A DNA stretch of 42,233 bases from Nocardia sp. (lineage in GTDB: Bacteria; Actinomycetota; Actinomycetes; Mycobacteriales; Mycobacteriaceae), in contig NZ_JAODNK010000156.1 in assembly GCF_025465275.1 (NCBI RefSeq), positions 1-42,233 on the forward strand, given 5' to 3'. Made by a program: the position numbers and the translations under genes. Below are positions 19,428 to 26,017 of the stretch, piece after piece. How positions within the stretch are numbered: the first letter of the stretch is position 1; every line of letters starts with the position of its first letter. Under the pieces are notes generated by a model. The model was not told the DNA's origin and made no database searches. It saw only the letters and a program-made list of their open reading frames with translations.

Positions 19428-19602
19428 GCTGTATTTTTGCCTCCGCTTCGCTGCGGCGGGTTCGGTGTTTAATTTGCCTCCGCTTCGCTACGGCGGTTCG
19501 CGGCCCTGTTACCCCGTTCTTCCCTCCCTCCGCTCCTCCGCTTCGCTCCCCCGCTCCACTCAGTCCAGAACGGGGCGGGCCGCGAACTTGGGCGCGGGTG
19601 TG
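19428..19602 (+). repeat. Dispersed hairpin repeat, copy C (with duplicated end)
   Basis: The outer stem is GTTCGCGGCCC (19496-19506) with GGGCCGCGAAC (19577-19587), and the inner stem is CCCCGTTCT (19512-19520) with AGAACGGGG (19567-19575). The gene-facing end module TTTGCCTCCGCTTCGCT occurs twice (from about 19436 and from 19473), a partial tandem duplication seen in this copy only. The repeat fills the gap from the dinG promoter to the stop codon of pncA. Confidence 0.85.
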
Positions 19603-20172
19603 TCAGTTTTCGAGTGTGCCGGCGAGTTCGACGCCGGCGGTGCGGAGTTTGTCGAGGGCGGTTTGCAGCGTGGCGGGGGAGACTGCGGCCGTGAGGCCGA
19701 GGAGGACTCGGGTGGTGAAGCCCTCGGCCCGGGCATCCAGGGCGGTGGCGCGGACGCAGTGGTCGGTGGCTATGCCGCAGACGTCGACGGCGTCGATGGA
19801 ACGGTCGCGCAGCCAGTCCGAGAGGGTGGTGGAACCGTCGGAGGCGGTGCCCTCGAAGCCGGAGTAGGCGGCTGTGTACGCGCCCTTGGAGAAGATCTCT
19901 TCGACGGGAGCGGTGTCGAGCGCCGGGTGGAAGTCCGCGCCGGGTGTGCCGACCCGGCAGTGCGGTGGCCAGGAGTCGACGTAGTCGGGCTGGTCGGAGA
20001 AGTGCGCGCCCGGATCGATGTGGAAGTCGCGGGTGGCCACCACCGCGGCGTAGTCGGAAACGCCGAGGTATTCGGTAATCCGCTCGGCCACCGCCGCTCC
20101 GCCCGCGACGGCCAGGGACCCGCCTTCGCAGAAGTCGTTCTGTACGTCCACGACGATCAGTGCTCGGCTCAT
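19603..20172 (-). CDS. pncA: Nicotinamidase / pyrazinamidase
   Basis: The 189-residue isochorismatase-fold enzyme deamidates nicotinamide to nicotinate in NAD salvage; the family also activates pyrazinamide. All functional residues are in place: catalytic Asp9 (VVDVQNDF), Lys96 (FSKGAYT) and Cys139 (GIATDHCV), with metal ligands Asp49, His51, His57 (DFHIDPGAHF) and His71 (WPPHC). ATG 20172 follows GGGAGG at a normal distance. It lies downstream of pncB on the same strand, so the two salvage steps (nicotinamide to nicotinate to its mononucleotide) are adjacent, unlike M. tuberculosis, where as I recall pncA is elsewhere. Confidence 0.95.
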   Translation of the reverse strand: MSRALIVVDVQNDFCEGGSLAVAGGAAVAERITEYLGVSDYAAVVATRDFHIDPGAHFSDQPDYVDSWPPHCRVGTPGADFHPALDTAPVEEIFSKGAYTAAYSGFEGTASDGSTTLSDWLRDRSIDAVDVCGIATDHCVRATALDARAEGFTTRVLLGLTAAVSPATLQTALDKLRTAGVELAGTLEN

Positions 20173-20195
20173 AGCGACCTCCCGGGGGCCTGGGC

Positions 20196-20250
20196 GAACC
20201 GCGACGGTTCCTTACCTCGTGCATTGTGCCGCGCAGCGGGACCGCGCGGC
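20196..20250 (-). terminator. Hairpins between pncB and pncA
   Basis: Two inverted repeats lie in the 94-nt gap: GCCGCGC (20228-20234) with GCGCGGC (20244-20250), and GAACCG (20196-20201) with CGGTTC (20205-20210). They could weaken read-through from pncB or shape the pncA leader. Confidence 0.35.
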
Positions 20251-20266
20251 TATTCGAGGAGGGCGC

Positions 20267-21580
20267 CTAGCTGACGAAGGTCGTCGGAATCGCCGGTTCC
20301 CCGTCCGACAGCTTCAAGCCCTCCCACGGCAGGCTGATCAGGCCCCGCGCCACCAGTTCGCGGCTGTCCTGCAGCGTCGGCAGCTCCGCGAGCACCTCAC
20401 CCTTGCGCACCAGCGGCGTCTGCAGATCGCGGACCTCGTAGCCATTGGGTTCGGGCCGCTGCCCGGAAGCGGGGTAGACAATTTCCTCGACCAGCGTCCC
20501 GGTGCGCCGCACCAGCCGCACCGCCTTCTTGGTGCCGCCGCGAGATTCCTTGTGCGAGCTGCGTTTCGCGACCGGAACGCCGTCGACCTCGACCAGTTTG
20601 TAGACCATTCCCGCGGTGGGCGCACCGGATCCGGTGACGAGCGCGGTCCCGACGCCGTACACATCCACCGGTTCGGCGCGCAGCGAGGCGATCGCGTATT
20701 CGTCCAGATCCCCGGACACCACGATCTTGGTGCGCACCGCGCCGAGGGTGTCCAACTGCTCGCGCACCTGGCGGGCCATCACCCCGAGGTCGCCGGAATC
20801 GATACGCACGCCGCCCAATTCGGGCCCCGCCACCTCGATGGCGGTGGCTACCCCGCGCGCGATGTCGAAGGTGTCCACCAGCAGCGTGGTGCCGATGCCG
20901 AGCGTCGCGATCTGGCTGCGGAAGGCGTCGGCCTCGTGCTCACCGTCGGATCCGCTGTGCAGCAAGGTGAATGCGTGCGCACTGGTGCCCGAACCCGGTA
21001 CGCCGAAGCTGCGCACCGCCTCCAGATTGGAGGTGGCGTCGAGCCCGGCCAGGTACGCCGCCCTCGAGGCGGCCGGTGCGGCCAGCTCATGCGTTCGGCG
21101 GGAACCCATTTCGATCATGCGGCGCCCCCCGGCGGCGCTCACCATGCGGGCGGCGGCCGCGGCGATGGCGCTGTCGTGGTTGTAGATCGACAGGGCCAGC
21201 GTCTCCAGCAGCACACATTCGGCGAACGTGCCGCGCACGGTGAGGATGGGGGAGCCCGGGAAGTAGAGCTCGCCCTCGCGGTAGCCATCGATATCGCCGC
21301 TGAAGCGATAGTCGCGCAGCCAATCCACCGTCGCCTGGTCCAAGAATTTCGCCACGATCGCGAGTTCCGGCTCACCGAAACGGAATTCGGCCAGCGCCGC
21401 GAGCAAGCGCCCGGTGCCCGCGACCACGCCGTAGCGGCGGCCGTGCGGCAAGCGCCGCGCGAACACCTCGAACGTGCAGCGCCGGTGCGCGGATCCGTCG
21501 GCCAGTGCCGCGGCGAGCATGGTCAGCTCGTACTGGTCGGTCAGCAACGCGGTGCTGGTACTCCCGTCAGCGATCTTCAC
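20267..21580 (-). CDS. pncB: Nicotinate phosphoribosyltransferase
   Basis: The 437-residue type II phosphoribosyltransferase-fold enzyme converts nicotinate and PRPP to nicotinate mononucleotide, the committed step of Preiss-Handler NAD salvage. Recognisable blocks are STALLTDQYELTMLAAAL at the N-terminus, FEVFARRLPHGRRYGVVAG, TSNLEAVRSFGVPGSGTSAHAF, VRIDSGDLG and VSGDLDEYAI with YGVGTALVTG. The frame stays open far upstream, but the true start is GTG 21580: TACAGT lies 7 nt before it and the conserved sequence begins there. It corresponds to pncB1 (Rv1330c) by position. pncA follows on the same strand. Confidence 0.94.
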   Translation of the reverse strand: MKIADGSTSTALLTDQYELTMLAAALADGSAHRRCTFEVFARRLPHGRRYGVVAGTGRLLAALAEFRFGEPELAIVAKFLDQATVDWLRDYRFSGDIDGYREGELYFPGSPILTVRGTFAECVLLETLALSIYNHDSAIAAAAARMVSAAGGRRMIEMGSRRTHELAAPAASRAAYLAGLDATSNLEAVRSFGVPGSGTSAHAFTLLHSGSDGEHEADAFRSQIATLGIGTTLLVDTFDIARGVATAIEVAGPELGGVRIDSGDLGVMARQVREQLDTLGAVRTKIVVSGDLDEYAIASLRAEPVDVYGVGTALVTGSGAPTAGMVYKLVEVDGVPVAKRSSHKESRGGTKKAVRLVRRTGTLVEEIVYPASGQRPEPNGYEVRDLQTPLVRKGEVLAELPTLQDSRELVARGLISLPWEGLKLSDGEPAIPTTFVS

Positions 21581-21587
21581 GACCACC

Positions 21588-21593
21588 ACTGTA
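21588..21593 (-). promoter_or_regulatory. -10 element, leaderless start of pncB
   Basis: TACAGT lies 7 nt before GTG 21580. It excludes the long upstream extension of the frame. Confidence 0.5.
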
Positions 21594-21635
21594 AAGCGCC
21601 GCAGCTTCACTCCAGTGCTGCGCAGCGCCGACTCC

Positions 21636-21789
21636 GTCAAGGTTCGCGGCCGTCTCGGTCTGGACTGCGGCTCCGTAGACCTGCGCCTTGGAGCGGGGGA
21701 GCGAAGCGGAGGAGCGGAGGGAGGGAAGACCGAGACTTCGGGGTCGCGAACCCCGCCCGGAGCGAAGCGGAGGGCGCGATTGGCACAGG
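21636..21789 (-). repeat. Dispersed hairpin repeat, copy D
   Basis: The outer stem is GGTTCGCGGCC (21641-21651) with GGTCGCGAACC (21742-21752), where one pair becomes G-U. The inner stem is GTCTCGGTCT (21652-21661) with AGACCGAGAC (21727-21736), perfect. The loop has an insertion replacing the ACTGAGTG segment of the other copies. The end facing clpS (GGAGGGCGCGATTGGCACAG) has diverged from the GGAGGCAAAATA of the others. It separates divergent pncB and clpS. Confidence 0.8.
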
Positions 21790-21813
21790 TGTTGTTTCTC
21801 TGCACTCGAGTCG

Positions 21814-21819
21814 TACCCT
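21814..21819 (+). promoter_or_regulatory. -10 element, leaderless start of clpS
   Basis: TACCCT lies 7 nt before ATG 21827. Repeat copy D ends 24 bp upstream. Confidence 0.5.
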
Positions 21820-21826
21820 GGACGTT

Positions 21827-22225
21827 ATGGGTCTGTGCACAGAAGACGCTGTCCGGATTGCCGCCGGTCCGGCAGGCGCGAACAGGGCAGTGTCGTCGGC
21901 ACCGGTGACCGCGTCGCCGCCGCACGTGATTGCCGGAGCCTCGCAGGCCATGCCCGAGGCGGTCGAATACACCGAAATCCTGGAGGCCGAGGATCGGCCG
22001 TGGGTCACCGTGGTCTGGGACGATCCGGTCAACCTCATGCACTACGTGGCCTACATCTTCCAGAAGCTCTTCGGTTACAGCAAAGGCAAGGCAAACGAGC
22101 TCATGCTCCAGGTGCACAACGAGGGCAAGGCCGCGGTCTCCTCGGGCTCGCGCGACAAGATGGAGCACGACGTGCAACGCCTGCATGCCGCCGGACTATG
22201 GGCGACCATGCAGCGGGATCAGTGA
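21827..22225 (+). CDS. clpS: ClpS adaptor for N-degron substrates
   Basis: The 132-residue adaptor hands substrates bearing destabilising N-terminal residues to the ClpC/ClpP protease. The core VTVVWDDPVNLMHYVAYIFQKLFGYSK (about 60-86) contains the conserved DDPVNLM of the ligand pocket, followed by LMLQVHNEGKAAVSSG. About 50 residues precede the core, more than in most ClpS proteins. ATG 21827 is chosen because TACCCT lies 7 nt upstream, but a GTG at 21890 would give a shorter protein. The downstream DUF2017 gene is its constant neighbour in actinobacteria. Confidence 0.9.
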   Translation: MGLCTEDAVRIAAGPAGANRAVSSAPVTASPPHVIAGASQAMPEAVEYTEILEAEDRPWVTVVWDDPVNLMHYVAYIFQKLFGYSKGKANELMLQVHNEGKAAVSSGSRDKMEHDVQRLHAAGLWATMQRDQ

Positions 22226-22235
22226 TCCGGGCGGC

Positions 22236-22241
22236 TACGGT
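22236..22241 (+). promoter_or_regulatory. -10 element before DUF2017 gene
   Basis: TACGGT starts 11 nt after the clpS stop and lies 6 nt before GTG 22248. Confidence 0.45.
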
Positions 22242-22247
22242 AGCCAC

Positions 22248-22817
22248 GTGCGGAAGTGGAGCAGGAAGAACTCCCTGAGCGGGTTGAAACTCCGTTCGGA
22301 AATGGACGCCCACGAGGCGGAGGTACTGCGCTCGCTGGTGGGCGCGGTGAGCGGTCTGCTGACCGACCGAGCCAGTTCGGCGCCCGAGGACGAGTTGGCC
22401 GCGCTGACCGGGTTACAGCTGGGCAACACCACCCCGCCGGACGATCCGCGCCTGGCCCGGCTGCTGCCCGACTTCCATCGCAGTGAACCGGGTTCGCCCG
22501 ATGCCGAGCGCGCCGGTCTCAATTCCGCGCTGCGCAGCCTGCACGAACCGGACATCATCGAGACCAAGGTCGCTGCCGGACTGGTGATCCTGGAAACCCT
22601 CCCGCCGCAGGGCGGCAAGATCATCCTCACCCCCGAGCAGGCCGACTGCTGGCTCAATGCGCTCAATGACGTCCGCCTGGCGCTGGGCACCGCGCTCGAT
22701 ATCGACGCCGACACGCCCGAACATCTGGACCAGGATGATCCGCGCGCCCCCAGCCTCGACGTCTACCACTGGCTGACCTGGATGCAGGATTCGCTGCTGC
22801 AAGCGCTCATGCCCTAG
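22248..22817 (+). CDS. DUF2017 protein
   Basis: The 189-residue soluble protein of the DUF2017 family is invariably found after clpS in actinobacteria (Rv1332 by position). Visible features are HEAEVLRSLVGAVSGLL near residue 22, a helical middle part, ILTPEQADCWLNALNDVRLALG and the ending VYHWLTWMQDSLLQALM. No catalytic motif is seen. Its conserved neighbour suggests a role connected with Clp proteolysis, which is inference. It starts at GTG 22248, 22 nt after clpS, with TACGGT 6 nt upstream. Confidence 0.88.
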   Translation: MRKWSRKNSLSGLKLRSEMDAHEAEVLRSLVGAVSGLLTDRASSAPEDELAALTGLQLGNTTPPDDPRLARLLPDFHRSEPGSPDAERAGLNSALRSLHEPDIIETKVAAGLVILETLPPQGGKIILTPEQADCWLNALNDVRLALGTALDIDADTPEHLDQDDPRAPSLDVYHWLTWMQDSLLQALMP

Positions 22818-22857
22818 CCGCCCGGCTCGGGACACCGTCGGCTCGGAGGTGAAGTCC

Positions 22858-23922
22858 GTGAACAGTGCTGCGGGACCACAGAATTCGATTACCGATGTGA
22901 CGGGTGTACTGGTGGGACACCAGCACTCGATCGACCCGAACGCGACCCTCGGATCCGGCGCGGCCACCGGCTGCACGGTGCTGCGCGTCCCGGGCGGCGC
23001 CACCGCCTCGGTGGATGTGCGCGGCGGCGGGCCGGGCACCCGCGAAACCGATCTGCTCGACCCCGGCAATACCGTGCGCCAGGTGAATGCCGTGCTGCTC
23101 ACCGGCGGCAGCGCCTACGGCCTGGCCGCGGCCGACGGTGTGATGCGCTGGCTGGAGGAGCATGGCGAGGGGATCCCGATGGACCCCGCCGATCCGTCCC
23201 GCGTGGTGCCCATCGTGCCGGGCGCGGTGATCTTCGATCTTCCGGTGGGGGACTGGCATATTCGGCCGGGCGCCGACTTCGGATTCCTGGCGGCGGACTC
23301 GGCCCAGACGGAATTCGCGCGCGGTTCGGTCGGTGCGGGCGTAGGTGCGCGCGCCGGATCCATCAAGGGCGGGGTGGGCACCGCGAGTGTGCGCTTCACC
23401 GACGGTCCGGCCGCCGGAATCACGGTGGGCGCGTTGATCGTCGCCAATCCGGTCGGCTCGGTTTTCGACCCGCGCACCGGATTGCCCTGGGGCGCAGGCA
23501 CGGACGGACCCGAGCATTTCGGCCTGCGGCCCGTCACCGCCGACCGCCTGACCGCCGCGAACGCGCTCCCGGTGAAGGGCACCGTCCTCAACACCACCAT
23601 CGGCGCGGTCGCCACCGATGCGGCGCTGGACCCCTCGGCCTGCCGCCGGCTGGCCACCACCGCGCACGACGGCATCGCCCGTGCCATCCGGCCCGCGCAT
23701 TCGCCGCTCGACGGGGACACGCTCTTCGCGCTGGCCACCGGTACCGCCGTGCCCGGCCCCGGCTTCCCGCTGCCGCCGGCCTTCCCCGCCGACCTGCTCA
23801 TCCTCGATCAGTTGTGTACCGCTGCCGCCGTCTGTGTGGAGCGCGCCATAGTCGACGCCATTCTCTCCGCGACCTCGGTCGCTGGAATTCCTTCTTACAC
23901 AGACCTCTTCGGCAATGCGTGA
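22858..23922 (+). CDS. P1 family peptidase (DmpA/L-aminopeptidase-like)
   Basis: The 354-residue protein is a member of the self-cleaving Ntn-type DmpA/OAT-like family. N-terminal blocks are NSITDVTGVLVGHQH and TGCTVLRVPGGATASVDVRGGGPGTRE; LTGGSAYGLAAADGV follows. The autocleavage site is expected at the Asn-Thr of GTVLNTTIGAVATDA (about residues 240-254), which would free a Thr nucleophile in the beta chain. Substrates are unknown for the mycobacterial homologue Rv1333. GTG 22858 is chosen because GGAGG lies 8 nt upstream; an in-frame GTG at 22849 overlaps that site. Its stop codon touches an 18-bp palindrome. Confidence 0.88.
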   Translation: MNSAAGPQNSITDVTGVLVGHQHSIDPNATLGSGAATGCTVLRVPGGATASVDVRGGGPGTRETDLLDPGNTVRQVNAVLLTGGSAYGLAAADGVMRWLEEHGEGIPMDPADPSRVVPIVPGAVIFDLPVGDWHIRPGADFGFLAADSAQTEFARGSVGAGVGARAGSIKGGVGTASVRFTDGPAAGITVGALIVANPVGSVFDPRTGLPWGAGTDGPEHFGLRPVTADRLTAANALPVKGTVLNTTIGAVATDAALDPSACRRLATTAHDGIARAIRPAHSPLDGDTLFALATGTAVPGPGFPLPPAFPADLLILDQLCTAAAVCVERAIVDAILSATSVAGIPSYTDLFGNA

Positions 23923-23939
23923 CACCGACCGGTCGGTGT
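23922..23939. promoter_or_regulatory. Perfect 18-bp palindrome upstream of mec
   Basis: ACACCGACC is followed directly by GGTCGGTGT, beginning at the last base of the peptidase stop codon. The core ACCGACCGGTCGGT resembles operators of TetR-family repressors. Confidence 0.5.
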
Positions 23940-23976
23940 GGCCGGGGGCGTCCGCGCCCGCCGGGGAATAGCCGAA

Positions 23977-24023
23977 TATTCTGACCTGTTGACGACAGCG
24001 ATTCGTCTGCCCCGGGGCAGACG
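23977..24023 (+). promoter_or_regulatory. mec-cysO-cysM promoter and 20-bp palindrome in leader
   Basis: A possible -10 TATTCT (23977-23982) is followed by CGTCTGCCCC joined to GGGGCAGACG (24004-24023), a perfect palindrome that would form a hairpin about 30 nt before the mec start. It may be an operator or an attenuator-like leader. Confidence 0.4.
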
Positions 24024-24054
24024 TGCGTCGGACGGTGAACGGAAGGATTCGACA

Positions 24055-24465
24055 GTGCTGGTGATCAGGGCCGAGCTCGTGAAGGCAATGGTCGCGCATG
24101 CGCGCGCCGATCACCCCGACGAGGCGTGCGGCGTCATCGCCGGTCCCGAGGGCGCGGACCGTCCCGAGCGCTTCGTTCCCATGGTCAATGCCGAGCGCTC
24201 GCCCACCTTCTACCGCTTCGATTCCGGTGAACAGCTGCGCGTCTGGCGCGCGATGGACGATGCCGACGAGGAAGCTGTGGTCATCTACCACTCGCACACC
24301 GCGACCGAGGCGTATCCGAGCCGCACCGATATCTCCTACGCGTCCGAGCCGAACGCCCACTACGTGTTGATCTCCACCCGCGATCCCGAGCAGCACGAGT
24401 TGCGCAGCTACCGCATCCTCGACGGTGTCGTCACCGAGGAACCGGTCGAGATCACCACCGCCTGA
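24055..24465 (+). CDS. mec: CysO-cysteine peptidase (JAMM/MPN+)
   Basis: The 136-residue zinc metallopeptidase releases cysteine from the CysO-cysteine adduct, the last step of the O-phosphoserine/CysO route to cysteine. The JAMM set is complete: Glu23 (HPDEACGVI), His79 and His81 (YHSHTATEAYPSRTD) and Asp92. GTG 24055 has GGAAGG 8 nt upstream. It is the first gene of mec-cysO-cysM, with cysO 33 nt downstream. Two perfect palindromes precede it, so regulated expression is plausible. It corresponds to Rv1334. Confidence 0.93.
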   Translation: MLVIRAELVKAMVAHARADHPDEACGVIAGPEGADRPERFVPMVNAERSPTFYRFDSGEQLRVWRAMDDADEEAVVIYHSHTATEAYPSRTDISYASEPNAHYVLISTRDPEQHELRSYRILDGVVTEEPVEITTA

Positions 24466-24498
24466 ACACTTTCCGCCGGATACAGCAAGGAGCCCACA

Positions 24499-24777
24499 AT
24501 GCCGGTCACCGTCTCCATCCCGACCATCATGCGCACCCTCACCGGAGGTGAGAAGCGCGTCCAGGCCGAAGGCACGACCCTCGCCGCGCTCATCGACAAC
24601 CTCGACACCAACCACACCGGCCTCAAGGACCGGCTGCTCAAGGACGGCAAGCTCAACCGCTACGTCAATATCTACGTCGACGACGAGGACGTGCGTTTCA
24701 CGGGCGGTCTGGAGGCCGAGGTCCCCGAGAACGGCACCGTCACCATCCTCCCGGCGGTCGCCGGCGGCGCACGCTAA
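24499..24777 (+). CDS. cysO: Sulfur-carrier protein CysO (ubiquitin-like, ends GG-AR)
   Basis: The 92-residue MoaD/ThiS-like protein carries sulfur as a C-terminal thiocarboxylate for cysteine synthesis. The core is typical: PVTVSIPTIMRTLTGGEKRV, RYVNIYVDDEDVRFTGGLEAEV and TVTILPAVAGG. The active form must end in Gly-Gly, as the M. tuberculosis protein does, but here the codons GCA CGC follow before TAA, giving the ending GGAR. Activation would therefore need removal of the two last residues. AGGAG lies 7 nt before ATG 24499. The gene is followed two bases later by cysM. Confidence 0.92.
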   Translation: MPVTVSIPTIMRTLTGGEKRVQAEGTTLAALIDNLDTNHTGLKDRLLKDGKLNRYVNIYVDDEDVRFTGGLEAEVPENGTVTILPAVAGGAR

Positions 24778-24779
24778 CC

Positions 24780-25742
24780 GTGGCGCGCTACGAGTCGCTG
24801 ATCGCGACGCTCGGCAATACCCCACTGGTGGGTCTGCGCACTCTGTCCCCGCAATGGGACGGCGACAACCACGTGCGGCTCTGGGCCAAACTCGAGGACC
24901 GCAACCCCACCGGGTCGATCAAGGACCGCCCCGCCCTGCGCATGATCGAGCAGGCCGAGGCCGACGGACTGCTGACACCCGGCTGCACCATCCTGGAACC
25001 GACCAGCGGCAATACCGGTATCTCCCTGGCCATGGCCGCCAAACTCAAGGGCTACAAGCTGGTCTGCGTCATGCCGGAGAACACCTCGATCGAACGCCGC
25101 CAGCTGCTGACCATGTTCGGCGCGCGCATCATCGACTCGCCCGCCGCCGGTGGCTCCAATCAGGCTGTCGCCCTGGCCAAACAGATCGCCGCGGAAAACC
25201 CTGAATGGGTAATGCTGTACCAGTACGGCAATCCGGCGAACGCGCTCGCCCATTACGAGACCACCGGCCCGGAGATCCTCGCCGACCTCCCCGAGATCAC
25301 GCACTTCGTAGCGGGCCTAGGCACCACCGGCACCTTGATGGGCACCGGCCGCTTCCTCCGGGAAAAGGTCCCCGGCATCGACATAGTCGCCGCCGAACCC
25401 CGCTACGGCGAACTCGTCTACGGCCTCCGCAATATCGACGAAGGCTTCATCCCCGAGCTCTACGACGAATCCGTCCTCACCTCCCGCTTCTCGGTAGGCC
25501 CCTACGACGCCGTCCGCCGCACCCGCGAATTGGTCCTGGAAGAAGGCATTTTCGCCGGCATCTCCACCGGCGCCATCCTGCACGCGGCCCTAGGCGTAGC
25601 AAAAAAGGTCCAAAAAGCAGGCAAATCCGCCGACATCGCCTTCATAGTGGCCGACGGCGGCTGGAAATACCTCTCCACCGGCGCCTACGACGGCACCCTC
25701 GAAGAAGCCGAAGACCGCCTCGACGGCCAACTCTGGGCCTAG
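24780..25742 (+). CDS. cysM: O-phosphoserine sulfhydrylase
   Basis: The 320-residue fold-type II PLP enzyme uses O-phosphoserine and CysO thiocarboxylate to form CysO-cysteine. PLP Lys48 lies in NPTGSIKDRP, with the phosphate loop EPTSGNTGIS and the C-terminal VADGGWKYLSTG. GTG 24780 begins two bases after the cysO stop codon and has no ribosome-binding site of its own, so coupled translation is likely. From about 25290 codon choice changes abruptly: GAA, CTC, CTA, ATA, GTA, AAA and CAA appear where the first half uses GAG and CTG. The protein sequence stays normal, so this is a synonymous shift. No terminator is visible afterwards. Confidence 0.94.
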   Translation: MARYESLIATLGNTPLVGLRTLSPQWDGDNHVRLWAKLEDRNPTGSIKDRPALRMIEQAEADGLLTPGCTILEPTSGNTGISLAMAAKLKGYKLVCVMPENTSIERRQLLTMFGARIIDSPAAGGSNQAVALAKQIAAENPEWVMLYQYGNPANALAHYETTGPEILADLPEITHFVAGLGTTGTLMGTGRFLREKVPGIDIVAAEPRYGELVYGLRNIDEGFIPELYDESVLTSRFSVGPYDAVRRTRELVLEEGIFAGISTGAILHAALGVAKKVQKAGKSADIAFIVADGGWKYLSTGAYDGTLEEAEDRLDGQLWA

Positions 25743-25979
25743 TGCTCACTTCGGCTCGCAGTCCACAGAAGGGGCGGAAAAGAAGCCGTGCTGGGCACGC
25801 CGCCTGCCGTACCCGGCTTGGGCTCCCGACTCAGGCGGATTCTCACGTTCCTGACGGGGGCCCGGCCCTGGTCACCTTCCAAGACGAAACCCCAAGGACA
25901 AGACCGCGCGCGCACCCGGTTCAGCCATCGAGTGGGCTCTGCCGGTCGGTAGGCGGGAGCGAGGGGCTTGCGTCGCCGG

Positions 25980-25985
25980 TACGCT
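25980..25985 (+). promoter_or_regulatory. Possible -10 element of rhomboid gene
   Basis: TACGCT lies 33 nt before ATG 26018, which also has AGGAGGT (26004-26010), so a leadered transcript is likely. The rest of the 275-nt gap after cysM (25743-26017) shows no other feature. Confidence 0.35.
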
Positions 25986-26017
25986 CGGGGCAGAGCAGGG
26001 CCTAGGAGGTGCTGGCG

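Noticed and set aside
19434..19560. Repeated CTCCGCTTCGCT units as a CRISPR-like array
   Set aside because: Units are irregular, lack uniform spacers and belong to the nested hairpin repeat. No cas genes are present.
20267..22186. Extension of pncB by about 200 N-terminal residues
   Set aside because: It would cross repeat copy D and clpS. Conserved sequence and the TACAGT promoter place the start at 21580.
22807..24825. Minus-strand frame of about 670 codons opposite the P1 peptidase, mec and cysO
   Set aside because: It spans three conserved plus-strand genes and their gaps, and is explained by base composition.
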